Source of the DNA: Sphingomonas sp. CL5.1
Lineage (GTDB): Bacteria > Pseudomonadota > Alphaproteobacteria > Sphingomonadales > Sphingomonadaceae
DNA: 64,000 nt
Direction of reading: 5' to 3'
NCBI RefSeq assembly: GCF_013344685.1
Contig: NZ_CP050137.1
Span: 1,616,001-1,680,000, forward strand
Shown here: piece by piece, positions 33,402 through 42,335 of the stretch
Numbering within the stretch: the stretch's first letter is position 1
Layout of the letters: every line of letters begins with the position of its first letter
Notes under the pieces: model-generated
Database searches by the model: none
What the model saw: only the letters and a program-made list of their open reading frames with translations
What the model was told of the DNA's origin: nothing
Made by a program: the position numbers and the translations under genes

Positions 33402-34174
33402 GCGAGCCGGTCGTGATCGTCACCGGCGGCAGCGGCGACATCGGCCGCGCCATCGCCGCCGCGCTGGCGCGCACGATGCGGATCGTCATCACCGCGCGCC
33501 GAGCCGCGACGCTCGAGGCCGTCGCGCTGGCGATCGCCGCCGAGAGCGGACGGCCGGTGCATTCGCAATGTTCCGACGCGCTCGACCAGGCCTCGATCGA
33601 TGCGCTGGTCGGGGACGTCATGGCGCGCTTCGGCCGCATCGACGTGCTGATCAATTGCGCCGCGAGCACGTCGAGCGTGGCGGGCGATATCGAGCAGGTC
33701 GAGGTCGATCGCCTGATCGCCGATCTTGACACCAAGGTCGGCGGCTATCTGCGCTACGTGCGCGCGGTCGCGCCGGTCATGAAGGCGCGCGGCGCCGGGC
33801 GGATCGTCAACATCGGCGGGCTTACCGGGCGCGCCTCGGAGACGTTGAGCGGGATGCGCAACGTCGCGGTCAGCCACCTGACCAAGGTGCTGGCGGACCA
33901 GCTCGGCCCGCATGGCATCGCGGTCAACGCGGTGCATCCCGGCATCGTCGCGACCCCCCACCTCGACGAGGTGTTCGCCGGCCAGGCGCTGGAGCGCGGC
34001 ACCACGGCGGACGTGATCGAGGCGGAATATGTCGGGCAGATCCCGCTGCGCCGCATCCTGGGCGTGGAGGAGATCGCCGGGGTGGTCGCGCTGCTCGCCG
34101 GCCCGTCGCTGGGCGCGATCACCGGCCAGTCGATCACCGCCGATGCCGGCTATGCGCGCGGCGTGTATCTGTAG
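33398..34174 (+). CDS. SDR-fold protein with altered catalytic tetrad (second copy)
   Basis: A 258-residue short-chain dehydrogenase-like protein with TGGSGDIG at 9-16 and NCAAST at 86. As in the SDR at 25435, the catalytic serine site is NIGG (138-141), and SGMRN (151-155) stands where YxxxK is expected. Both proteins also share GLTxR, LTKxL and the C-terminal GYARGVYL/GLSRAVFL pattern, so they are paralogues. GTG start, 4-base overlap with the ThDP gene. Confidence 0.82.
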
Positions 34175-34184
34175 GGAGCGAGCG

Positions 34185-34745
34185 ATGAGCGATACCGAAG
34201 ACGGCCGGATCGAGCGCTACCCGCCCGCGCTGCGCCTGCTGCACTGGGTGCGCGCGCTGCTGGTGCTGGGGCTGATCGCGGCCGGCTGGACGATGACCCG
34301 GATGTCGGACGCGCAGGTCGCGCGGTACGGCGATCTCTATCCCTGGCACAAATCGTTCGGGCTGCTCGTGCTGATGATCGTGCTGGTGCAGCTCGCGATC
34401 CGCGCGCGCGCCCGGCTGCCGGAGCCGCCGGCGGCGCTGCCCCGGCACGAGGCGATGCTGTCCAGGGTGGTGCACCGCACGATGTATGCGCTGCTCGTCG
34501 TGGTGCCGGTGATGGGCTATTCGATGTCGAGCACCTACACGCATAGCGACGGGGTGCCGTTCTTCGGCCTGCCGGTGCCCGAGCTGCTGCCGAAGAACGA
34601 CCACTGGTTCGCGGTGTTCCAGTGGCTGCACCGTGTGCTGGCCTATACCTTGCTCGGGCTGGTTGCGCTGCACGTCGGCGGCGCGCTGAAGCACCGCTTC
34701 CTCGATCGGGACCGGCGGGCCGACGTGCTGCCGAGGATGTGGTGA
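34185..34745 (+). CDS. Cytochrome b561 family protein
   Basis: A 186-residue four-helix membrane protein of the prokaryotic b561 kind (YodB/CybB-like). Candidate haem ligands are His20 (LLHWVRAL), His55 (PWHKSFG), His149 (WLHRVLAY) and His163 (LHVGGALKH). It could move electrons between the quinone pool and an operon enzyme or relieve superoxide. GGGAGCG precedes ATG. Ten bases separate it from the SDR and one base from the next gene. Confidence 0.88.
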   Translation: MSDTEDGRIERYPPALRLLHWVRALLVLGLIAAGWTMTRMSDAQVARYGDLYPWHKSFGLLVLMIVLVQLAIRARARLPEPPAALPRHEAMLSRVVHRTMYALLVVVPVMGYSMSSTYTHSDGVPFFGLPVPELLPKNDHWFAVFQWLHRVLAYTLLGLVALHVGGALKHRFLDRDRRADVLPRMW

Positions 34746-34746
34746 G

Positions 34747-35184
34747 ATGATGCCGGACGACAATGCCTTCGATCGCGGACTGCGCACGCGGCGCGCCGTG
34801 CTGGGCGACGCTTATGTCGATGCCGCGCTCGCCCGCGCGGATTCGTTCGGCGCGCCGATGCAGCAATGGACGACCGAGGTGTGCTGGGACCGGATCTGGA
34901 ACCGGCCCGGCCTCGATCGGCGCAGCCGCAGCATCCTCAACCTCGGCATGATCGCCGCGCTGAACCGGCCGCACGAACTAGCGGCGCACGTCCGCGCCGC
35001 GTTGCGCAACGGGTTGACGGTGGCGGAGATCCAGGAGGTACTGTTGCAGGTCGCGGCCTATTGCGGCGTGCCGGCGGGCGTCGACAGCTTCCGCATCGCC
35101 GGCGGGATCGTCGCGGAATGGACGCGGGAGCGGGAAGGCGGCGACCCCGATGCCCCGCCGTCGCCCGCCGACGATTGCGCCTGA
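34747..35184 (+). CDS. Carboxymuconolactone decarboxylase family protein
   Basis: A 145-residue protein of the PcaC/AhpD fold. LVxDRIWNRPGLDRRSRSILNLGMIAALNRPHELAAHVRAALRNG and QEVLLQVAAYCGVPAG follow the PcaC pattern in parts (WNRPGL, HVRAALRNGLT), with a glutamate before the first histidine. The CxxC pair of AhpD peroxidases is absent, which favours a decarboxylase or isomerase role. Last gene of the rightward operon. Confidence 0.85.
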   Translation: MMPDDNAFDRGLRTRRAVLGDAYVDAALARADSFGAPMQQWTTEVCWDRIWNRPGLDRRSRSILNLGMIAALNRPHELAAHVRAALRNGLTVAEIQEVLLQVAAYCGVPAGVDSFRIAGGIVAEWTREREGGDPDAPPSPADDCA

Positions 35185-35331
35185 CGGGAAAGCGGTTATT
35201 CGGTATCCCGTCCGGCGTCCCGGCCGCCGGCCGATCCGCCTGGGCAAGGGCGATACGGGGGGTCGCCGGTCGACGGCATTGTTGGGCGCGCCGGTCTTGC
35301 AGCGGCCGGAAGTGGACGGGACGGGCGGTTG

Positions 35332-36276
35332 ATGGACGAAAAGGTCGAAATCGGAAACACCATCGCGATGATGTCGTTCGCGGCGGTGGTCAGCAACGGC
35401 AGCTTCTCCGCCGCGGCCAAGCTGCTCGGCTATTCCAAGGCGGCGGTTAGTCGCCAGATCGCCCGGCTCGAGGCGAATGTCGGGCTGAAACTGCTCGATC
35501 GCACCACGCGGACCGTGACGCTCACGCCGGCCGGGCGCGAGATGTATCGCCGCTGCGCGCGGATCATCGACGAGGTGAGCGAGGCGAACCAGGCGATGAG
35601 CGGCATGCTCTCCACGCCGCGCGGCGACCTGAAGGTCAACGCGCCGGTCGTTTCCTCGCTGTTCAACATCACCCAGAGAATCCCGCAGTTCCTGCAGACC
35701 TATCCGGATATCCGGCTGTTCATGAACCTGTCCGACAGCAAGACCGATCTGCTGAAGGACGATTTCGACATCGCCTTCTGGGTCGGCGAGCCATACGACC
35801 TGACGCTCGATACGGTGAAGCTGTGCGATTACGAGATGACGCTCGCGGCATCGGCCGATTATCTCGACCTTCACGGCCGCCCGTCGACGCCGGCCGATCT
35901 CAAGGAGCATATGTGCATCCTCGAGACGCATCTGTCGCGGATCGGTGAATGGCGCCTTTCCTCCGACGTGGTGATCCCGGTCAGCAGGGGGCCGCTTACC
36001 TCTAACAGCGTGCGGCTGACGCGCGAGGCGATGCTCGCCGGGATGGGCATCGGCTACCTGCCGCGCTTCCTGCTGGAGCAGGACATCGCGAGCCGCAAGA
36101 TCGAGGTGGTGCTGCCGGGAATCGTCACCCAGCGGCTTCCGCTATACCTGCTCTTCTCGCGCGGCAGCTACGCCATGTCGAAGGTCCGCGCGTTCGTGGA
36201 TTTCCTCGCGGCGGAGATGAACGGCACCGGCACCCCGCTTTCGGGCGCGGCGATCCAGCTCGCCAGCGCGATCTGA
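35332..36276 (+). CDS. LysR-family transcriptional regulator (CrgA-like)
   Basis: A 314-residue LysR protein of normal length: winged helix at about 10-70 with NGSFSAAAKLLGYSKAAVSRQIARLEANVG, then an effector domain containing SDSKTDLLKDDFDIAFWVG and GMGIGYLPRFL typical of the CrgA group. ATG 35332 is chosen over a TTG just before. It lies behind the long operon and faces the flavin monooxygenase gene, so it could control either. Confidence 0.87.
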   Translation: MDEKVEIGNTIAMMSFAAVVSNGSFSAAAKLLGYSKAAVSRQIARLEANVGLKLLDRTTRTVTLTPAGREMYRRCARIIDEVSEANQAMSGMLSTPRGDLKVNAPVVSSLFNITQRIPQFLQTYPDIRLFMNLSDSKTDLLKDDFDIAFWVGEPYDLTLDTVKLCDYEMTLAASADYLDLHGRPSTPADLKEHMCILETHLSRIGEWRLSSDVVIPVSRGPLTSNSVRLTREAMLAGMGIGYLPRFLLEQDIASRKIEVVLPGIVTQRLPLYLLFSRGSYAMSKVRAFVDFLAAEMNGTGTPLSGAAIQLASAI

Positions 36277-36319
36277 GGCGGGAAGGGGCGGGCGCGCCGG
36301 CGACGCGCGCGCCGCGGCT

Positions 36320-37531
36320 TCAGATGTCGACACATTCCACGTCATAGCCGAAATACATGGCGCCGAGATTGCGGGCATAGGGATACGGATTGTTGGCGAC
36401 GTGCGCGCGCGCGGAATGGATATCGAGGAAGGCGCGCTGGATCGGATTGCCGCGATAAATGGCCTTGCCGCCGCTGAACGTCATCAGCTTGTCGATCTCG
36501 GTGACGCAGCGGCTGACCATGGACGTGGTTGAAAAGCCCAGTTCGGCCCTACCCAGCAGCGTCCAGTCGTCCTCGCCGGCGCGGCGGCAGAGTTCCGCCA
36601 CGTCGCGATTGTGCACCAGCGTCAGCTCGTCGAGCGTGCGTTCGACCTCCGCGACCACCTGTTGAATCGTCGAATCCCGCGCCAGGCGTTCGCCGGTATA
36701 GGTCGCCCTCTTGTCCCTTGTCGCCCCGACGAAGATCGTGGCGGCGCGCCGAAGCGCACCGAGCGACGTCGTGGAAACCGTGCGATTGAAGAGCTGCGCG
36801 AAGGGGATGCGATACAGGCTGCCCTTGTTCACCGCATGACCCGGACAGCTCAGTTCGAACATGTCCAGTTCCCGGATGGTGCGATGTTCCGGCACGAACG
36901 CATCCTCGACCACGATATCGTTGCTGCCGGTCGCGCGCAGCCCCATCACGTCCCAGGTGTCGACGATGCTGTAATCGGCGCGCGGCACCAGGAAGTTGCG
37001 GGGTTCGGGCGGCGCGTCCCTGGTCGCGCCGGGCACCATGGCGCCCAGGATCACCCAGTCGCAATGCGCCGAGCCGCTCGAGAACGCCCAGCGGCCGGAC
37101 AGCCGGTATCCCCCGTCGACCGGCGTGACCTTGCCGACCGGCATGTATGAGGAACTGATCCGCACATCCGGGTCGGCGCCCCACACGTCCCGCGCGGCCT
37201 GGTCGTCGAACAGCGCCAGTTGCCAGTTATGGACCGCGATGACGCCATAGACCCAGGCGCTGCTCATGCAGCCTTCGGCCAGCGTCCTGGCGACGTCGAA
37301 ATATACGCTGGGCGGCAGTTCGTACCCGCCGTAGCGCCTCGGCTGAAGGATGCGGAAAAAGCCGGCCTCGACGAAGTCGCTGATCGTCTCGGCGGGAACC
37401 TGCCTGGCCGCATCCGCCCGAACCTCGCGGTCCCGCAGCACGGGGACGAGTTCCCGTGCTCGTTCGACCAGCGTCGTGGAGAGATTCTCCCCGACGGAAT
37501 ACGGCATCAGGTTGCCGACGGCGCTGCTCAT
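36320..37531 (-). CDS. Flavin-dependent monooxygenase of acyl-CoA dehydrogenase fold (HsaA / HpaB C2 type)
   Basis: A 403-residue two-component flavin monooxygenase of the HsaA, p-hydroxyphenylacetate C2 and TftD group, which take reduced flavin from a separate reductase and hydroxylate phenols or other ring compounds. Segments PRRYGGYELPPSVYFDVARTLAEGCMSSAWVYG (short parts RRYGGYE, SSAWVYG) and GRWAFSSGSAHCDWV match the family. No flavin reductase is visible here, so it must be supplied from elsewhere. AGAGGAAC precedes ATG 37531. It has its own promoter region upstream with a candidate regulator site at 37732. Confidence 0.83.
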   Translation of the reverse strand: MSSAVGNLMPYSVGENLSTTLVERARELVPVLRDREVRADAARQVPAETISDFVEAGFFRILQPRRYGGYELPPSVYFDVARTLAEGCMSSAWVYGVIAVHNWQLALFDDQAARDVWGADPDVRISSSYMPVGKVTPVDGGYRLSGRWAFSSGSAHCDWVILGAMVPGATRDAPPEPRNFLVPRADYSIVDTWDVMGLRATGSNDIVVEDAFVPEHRTIRELDMFELSCPGHAVNKGSLYRIPFAQLFNRTVSTTSLGALRRAATIFVGATRDKRATYTGERLARDSTIQQVVAEVERTLDELTLVHNRDVAELCRRAGEDDWTLLGRAELGFSTTSMVSRCVTEIDKLMTFSGGKAIYRGNPIQRAFLDIHSARAHVANNPYPYARNLGAMYFGYDVECVDI

Positions 37532-38121
37532 GGCGTTCCTCTTCTAAAGCGACGGCTTGTGCGTCGTTGGCTGAAGCAAGTATCATCGGACGGCACCGGC
37601 GCGGCGCCGCGTTCCTCGGGCGGATCGCGTGACAGGCGATGCCGTCACGGAACCCCGCTTTATTGGTAAACCTCTTGCGCAACGGCGTTATCGGCGCATC
37701 TCAACAGCCTGTGGCCTGCGCGGACAAGTAGGTTACGGTTGCGTACGGTAACGGGAATCCGGGGTGTTTCGGGAAAGGGGCGCGATGGCGCAAATCGTCA
37801 TCACGGCGCGGAAACCCGATCCGCCCGCACGCCGCGTTCGTCCGATCGGTCAGGTTGGCTCAGGCTCAGAACATGCGACCTTGCGGGCGGCGATCATCGC
37901 GAGCGCGTCAGCGATTCTACGGATCAGATCATCCGAAAAAGGGATGGAGGTTGATTGGGTGGCTGCTGCAAGCAAGGTGGGATGCGCGCCTAAGCCGGCG
38001 TGCCTTGGGGTCATCTAGATGGCGCGCGTTATTGCGCCGGCCAGGAAACACAGCCTTGGCATGGGGCTGTGCGGGCTTCGTGCGTATTGAAGGCTAAGTC
38101 TGTCGTCGGAGCCGCTCGATC
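37532..38121. promoter_or_regulatory. 590-base intergenic region between catabolic and peptide-processing blocks
   Basis: This spacer divides the divergent flavin monooxygenase and first M61-like genes. It is less GC-rich than its surroundings. It contains the dyad at 37732-37752. A small frame at 37764-38018 has no ribosome site and no family look, so I do not call a gene. No insertion sequence ends were seen. Confidence 0.5.
37732..37752. promoter_or_regulatory. Candidate regulator dyad GTTAC-N11-GTAAC upstream of the flavin monooxygenase
   Basis: The arms GTTAC and GTAAC are exact inverses. The 3' part, GTTGCG-TAC-GGTAAC (37738-37752), matches the site before the aminotransferase operon (21099-21113) at 12 of 15 positions. 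It lies about 200 bases upstream of the monooxygenase start. It probably belongs to the same site family as 15182 and 16760. Confidence 0.5.
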
Positions 38122-39774
38122 ATGACCAACCTGATGGCGGCGATCGCTCTGGCCGTGCTGGCGAGCGGGATCGACGCATCCGCCAATGTACCGATAATAC
38201 GCGTTTCGATTGTGCCCGGGCGGATGGACGGCTCGCGCGGTAGCGGCAATGTCCGCGTCGCCATCGACGTGCCGGGCGTTCACGTCGATGCCGGCCAGCC
38301 GCTGTTCGATTTCCCCACCGGCGACGATCTTGTCGTCACCGATGCGCGCGGTGCCGTGGATATCGCGTCGCGCGGCGCGGGCGAGGATCGCTTCTATGTC
38401 GCGACCCGTGCGGTCGATGGCGATCTGCGGATCGCCTATCGCGTCGCGATCCGGAATAGCGTGGCGACTGGCGGCACCACGCCGATCTTCCCGCGCGTCG
38501 ACGGCGATGGCTTCTCGGCGCTTGGCATGGCGTTCCTGGCAACGCCGCATGTCGCCGGGAGCTATCGGCTGGCGCTCCGCTGGGACCTGTCGGCGATGGG
38601 GCCAGGCGCGACCGGCGTATCGAGCTTCGGCGACGGTGACGCGACGGTGCCCGCCGCGCCGGTCGATCGACTGCGAAAGCTGGTGATGATGGCAGGCCGC
38701 CTCAACCGTGAGCCAGCCGCCGGGGGCACGGGCAAGTTCGCCGCAGTATGGTCGGGCGACCCGGGTTATGACCTCAGGCCGACGATGCGCTGGGCGCAGC
38801 GGCTGCACGGCTGGATGGTCGATTTCTTCCGCACGCCGGATGACCCGGCCTATCGCGTGTTCGCGCGCGAGAATGGCGGCCTCAACGCGGGCGGGGGCGT
38901 CGCCTTCCCCAACAGCTTCTTCCAGACCTGGGGACGCGGCGTCACCGGCGACAGCATGCGCGGCATCCTCGCGCACGAGATGGTCCACACGTTCACCGCC
39001 AACGATCTCGGCCGCTGGTACGTCGAAGGCGACGCTGTCTATTATCAGGTGCGGCTGCCGTGGCGCGCGGGCATGGTCTCGACCGACCAGTACCTCCGCG
39101 ATATCAACATGACCGCCTATCGCTACTACACTAACCTGAAGATCGCCGCGCATGAGGACGAGATCGATCCGGCGTTCTTCAGCAATCCGTGGCTCAACAC
39201 GCTGGCTTACGATCGCGGCGCGCTCTATTTCGCGCAACTCGACGGGATGATCCGGCGCAAGACCGGCGGTAAGCGCTCGATCGACGATCTGGTGCGGGTG
39301 ATGGTGCGCACGGGGCGTGACGGCGAGACGATCACCGACGAGACGTGGTTCGCGCTGCTGCGCGAGGGCATTGGCGAGGAGGCGGTGGCGCTGACCAAAT
39401 CGATGCTGGCCGGCGGGATCGTCCTGCCCGAATCCGACGCCTATGGCCCGTGCTTCCGGCGCGTGGCGGCCAGGCTCCGCCGTTACGAGCTGGGCTTCAC
39501 CGTCGCGCGCAAGCCTGCCGGCACTCCGGTCGAGGTAAAGGGGCTTATCGCGGGTTCCGAGGCGGACAAGGCCGGCGTCCGCAATGGCGACATGATCGCG
39601 CTGCCGCTGTTGACGAGCGACGGCCCGCGGCGCGATTTTGCGGCGACGGTGACCGCGCAGGTGACGCGCGATGGCCGGACCTTTCCGGTCACCTGGGCGC
39701 CGCGCGGCGCGGCGGTCGACGGCTATCAATGGGAACGCGTCGCCGGCGTGCCCGATAGCGCCTGCCGGCCCTGA
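38122..39774 (+). CDS. M61-like exported metallopeptidase with C-terminal PDZ-like part, copy 1
   Basis: A 550-residue protein with a short N-terminal signal (MTNLMAAIALAVLASG). The gluzincin site is His285-Glu286-x-x-His289 (AHEMVHTF) with the third zinc ligand Glu302 (YVEGDAVYY). A C-terminal PDZ-like segment (LIAGSEADKAGVRNGDMI) follows, as in M61 glycyl aminopeptidases. A periplasmic aminopeptidase role is likely. A close paralogue lies at 43939. The start has GGAG ten bases before; ATG 38134 is an alternative. It is convergent with the CapA-like gene. Confidence 0.82.
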   Translation: MTNLMAAIALAVLASGIDASANVPIIRVSIVPGRMDGSRGSGNVRVAIDVPGVHVDAGQPLFDFPTGDDLVVTDARGAVDIASRGAGEDRFYVATRAVDGDLRIAYRVAIRNSVATGGTTPIFPRVDGDGFSALGMAFLATPHVAGSYRLALRWDLSAMGPGATGVSSFGDGDATVPAAPVDRLRKLVMMAGRLNREPAAGGTGKFAAVWSGDPGYDLRPTMRWAQRLHGWMVDFFRTPDDPAYRVFARENGGLNAGGGVAFPNSFFQTWGRGVTGDSMRGILAHEMVHTFTANDLGRWYVEGDAVYYQVRLPWRAGMVSTDQYLRDINMTAYRYYTNLKIAAHEDEIDPAFFSNPWLNTLAYDRGALYFAQLDGMIRRKTGGKRSIDDLVRVMVRTGRDGETITDETWFALLREGIGEEAVALTKSMLAGGIVLPESDAYGPCFRRVAARLRRYELGFTVARKPAGTPVEVKGLIAGSEADKAGVRNGDMIALPLLTSDGPRRDFAATVTAQVTRDGRTFPVTWAPRGAAVDGYQWERVAGVPDSACRP

Positions 39775-39822
39775 CGGTCAGCGATCACCCGGCGGCCGAG
39801 CCGGTTTCGTCCGGCGCGCGCG

Positions 39823-41208
39823 TCAAGGCCGGATCACCCCGACATCGCCCTCGATCATGATCCGCGTGCCGAGCGGCGCGGATTCGCGCTGCAGCGTGGA
39901 AAGTATTTCGCGCGCACGGTTGCCCGTAGCGAGATGTGGAACGCCGCGTCGCCGGGTCGCGGTGTTGAGCAGGTCGATCGGATAGAGCCGCACCTCGGCC
40001 AGCCTGCCTTGATCGAAGGTCGTCACCGCCATCATGCTCTCATACCAGCTTGGCGGGCTGGTCGGGCGCGGGTCTGGCGCCTCGGGCCAGGGCATCGGCG
40101 GATAGGCGTTTTGCGTCGCCGTCTCCTGGCTGGCGAGGATGCTCGGCTTGAACATGAAGATCGCCAGCCCGTAGAAGATCGGCTTGCCCTTGTAGATTTC
40201 GATCCCGCGCAGCGAATGCGGGCCACCGCCCATGATGACGTCCGCGCCGGCATCGATCGTGTCGTGGAAGAGCTTGATCAGGAAATCGGGTGGCTCGGGC
40301 GTATCGTCGTCGACGCCGGTCGGTGTCTCGTGCGCGTGGATGGTGAAGACGACGAGGCCGGCCTTGTCCTTCGCCTCGCGTACTGCCTGCAACAATCCGG
40401 CCTCGTCGAACAGGTTCATGTCGTAATGCTGGCCGCGTTTCCCGGAAACGCGGTACAGCGCGCCGCCGAATTCGACCTGCGCGGCGCCAGCCGGCGGCGC
40501 GGGATGGAGTGGTGAGGCGAGATCGGTCGCAAGTCGGATGATCCGGTCCATGTCGTCGCGGGTGACGAGGTTGACCGTGCGCGTGCGCAGCAGATTGTTG
40601 CCGGCACGCGCCGGCTCGCGCTGGAAAGCGTCGTGCGCCATCGCCTCGGGCTTGAAGGTGGAGGTGGCGGCGACCAGCCCGACCGTCCCCTTGGGTGTGG
40701 TGAAATAGCCCGCGCCGCGCGCCTCCGCCAGGGTGCGTCCGCCGCCGGCATGCGCGACGCCGACGTCGTCGAGCAGCCTTATGCTGGCGAGCTGGCCTTC
40801 GCCGCCCCAGTCCATGCCGTGATTGTTGGCGGTCGACACCATGTCGATCCCCATCGCCTTGTAGTCGCGCGCGAGCGTCGGCTGGCCATAGACCTGTCCG
40901 GGGCCGAAGGAGGTGCCGGCGAAGGTTGCGAGGTCGAACGCCATCCCCTCCTGATTGGCGATTGCGACATCGCCGGCGCGGACGATGTCGAGCACTCTGG
41001 CCATGTCAGGATCGCCGTTGTCCGCCTGTGGCGCGTTGTAGAGCAGGTCTCCGAGCGAGACGACGGTGAACGACCCCTGCACGTTGGCCGGCTTGGGCGG
41101 CGTCTTGAGATAGATCGCGGGGTCGGATGGCAAGGGCGTTCCATCCTGCGCCAATGCCGGGGCCGCGAGGAGCAGCGCGACCGCGCCGATCGAGCGAGCG
41201 CGGGTCAC
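39823..41208 (-). CDS. CapA/PgsA-like metallophosphatase-fold protein, copy 1
   Basis: A 461-residue exported protein (signal core AVALLLAAPALAQ) of the PGA_cap family, which in Bacillus takes part in poly-gamma-glutamate handling. Family motifs: SLGDLLYN near 50, IANQEG, TANNHGMDWGGEG, FTIHAHETP and GGGPHSLRGIEIYKGK. These histidine- and asparagine-rich motifs form a calcineurin-like metal site. GTG start overlaps the dipeptidase stop (GTGA). No capsule genes are nearby, so hydrolysis or binding of a peptide is more likely than polymer export. Paralogue at 45633. Confidence 0.8.
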   Translation of the reverse strand: MTRARSIGAVALLLAAPALAQDGTPLPSDPAIYLKTPPKPANVQGSFTVVSLGDLLYNAPQADNGDPDMARVLDIVRAGDVAIANQEGMAFDLATFAGTSFGPGQVYGQPTLARDYKAMGIDMVSTANNHGMDWGGEGQLASIRLLDDVGVAHAGGGRTLAEARGAGYFTTPKGTVGLVAATSTFKPEAMAHDAFQREPARAGNNLLRTRTVNLVTRDDMDRIIRLATDLASPLHPAPPAGAAQVEFGGALYRVSGKRGQHYDMNLFDEAGLLQAVREAKDKAGLVVFTIHAHETPTGVDDDTPEPPDFLIKLFHDTIDAGADVIMGGGPHSLRGIEIYKGKPIFYGLAIFMFKPSILASQETATQNAYPPMPWPEAPDPRPTSPPSWYESMMAVTTFDQGRLAEVRLYPIDLLNTATRRRGVPHLATGNRAREILSTLQRESAPLGTRIMIEGDVGVIRP

Positions 41209-42335
41209 TGGCCCCAGATCTCTTCCGCGAAGCGCAGGAAATTGGCGCCGAGGATCTTCTCGACCCGCGCCGCCTTGTGGCCGCGCGCCTCGAGCAGACG
41301 GGCGAGCTGGCGAAACTGCTCCGGGCCGCGCAGATCGTCGACGAAGGGATGGGTGTCGTCGCCTTCGCCCGGTGCGGCAACGCCCTTGGCGACGCGGTCG
41401 GCATGTTCGGCGCGCAGCGCCGCCGCATAGGCGGTGAGGTCATCGACCGGCGTCGTCCCGCCATCGGTGCCGATGCCGACATGATCCTCGCCGCACACGT
41501 TCACCGCATGCTCGATATGCGCGACGACATCGGCGGCGGTGGCATGGCCCGACGGGTTGAGGAACGGCATGAAATAGATGCCGATGAACCCGCCATGGTT
41601 GGCGACGCCGCGCAATTCCTCGTCGGTCTTGTTGCGCGGCAGGTCGGTCAGCGCGCGGCAGCCGGTATGGTTGATCGAGATCGGGCGCGCGGCGGCGGCG
41701 ATGGCGTCGAGACATGTGCGCCGCCCCGAATGCGACAGGTCGACCATCAGCCGCCGCGCCTCGAGCCGCGCGATCACCGCGTGACCAAACGGGGAGAGCG
41801 GCGTTTCCTCCGGCGCCATGCTGCCGCCACCGAGTTGGTTGGCCGGGTTATAGGTCAGCTGGAACACGCGCACGCCGGCGTCGCCGAATTCATCGACCCG
41901 ATCGACGTTGTCGCCCAGCATCGCGCCGTTCTGGAATCCGTAGATCAGCCCGGTCCTGCGCGAGGCGTGGGCACGGCGGATATCGGCGGCGGTGCGTACC
42001 TTGATGAGATCGCGAGGATGCGCGGCGATCAAGGCATCCCAGCGCGCGATTGCCGCCTTGGTATAGGCGTAAGGCTCCTGTCCGCCTGCGACATAGCCCA
42101 AGGTGATGTTGACCGCGGTCTGGCCCGACCTTCGCGCGTCGGCGATCATCCGGGGCGTGATCGTGATGTTGACTACCTCGGCGTCGTCGACCGGTTGGTT
42201 GGGATCGTCAAGCGCGCCAAGCGCGTTGATCACTGTCCAGCCCGCGGTCGGATCGCGCGGGGAAGCGCGGGCGGCGGCGATTCCGCCCATCCCGGCGGCG
42301 AGCAGCGTCAGGCAATCGCGGCGATCGACCATCAT
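41205..42335 (-). CDS. M19 (renal/membrane dipeptidase) family protein with altered metal site
   Basis: A 376-residue protein with a twin-arginine-like leader (VDRRDCLTLLAAGMGG) and an M19 TIM-barrel. Of the family zinc residues, His202 (DLSHSG) and His223 (SINHTG) and the catalytic Asp291 (GIGTDGGT) are present, but the HxD of the first strand reads as INALGALDD (Leu39, Ala41) and the bridging glutamate is Gln135 (GFQNGAML). It may therefore bind one metal or act on other chemistry. It lies between and overlaps the CapA-like and S10-like genes by 4 bases each, so the three are one operon. Confidence 0.82.
   Translation of the reverse strand: MMVDRRDCLTLLAAGMGGIAAARASPRDPTAGWTVINALGALDDPNQPVDDAEVVNITITPRMIADARRSGQTAVNITLGYVAGGQEPYAYTKAAIARWDALIAAHPRDLIKVRTAADIRRAHASRRTGLIYGFQNGAMLGDNVDRVDEFGDAGVRVFQLTYNPANQLGGGSMAPEETPLSPFGHAVIARLEARRLMVDLSHSGRRTCLDAIAAAARPISINHTGCRALTDLPRNKTDEELRGVANHGGFIGIYFMPFLNPSGHATAADVVAHIEHAVNVCGEDHVGIGTDGGTTPVDDLTAYAAALRAEHADRVAKGVAAPGEGDDTHPFVDDLRGPEQFRQLARLLEARGHKAARVEKILGANFLRFAEEIWGQ

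Noticed and set aside
37764..38018. Small open frame in the 590-base spacer
   Set aside because: No ribosome site, no recognisable domain, and composition like the surrounding non-coding DNA.
39823..41208. Capsule or poly-gamma-glutamate synthesis by the CapA-like genes
   Set aside because: No capB or capC synthetase and channel genes are nearby, and the genes are coupled to peptidases.
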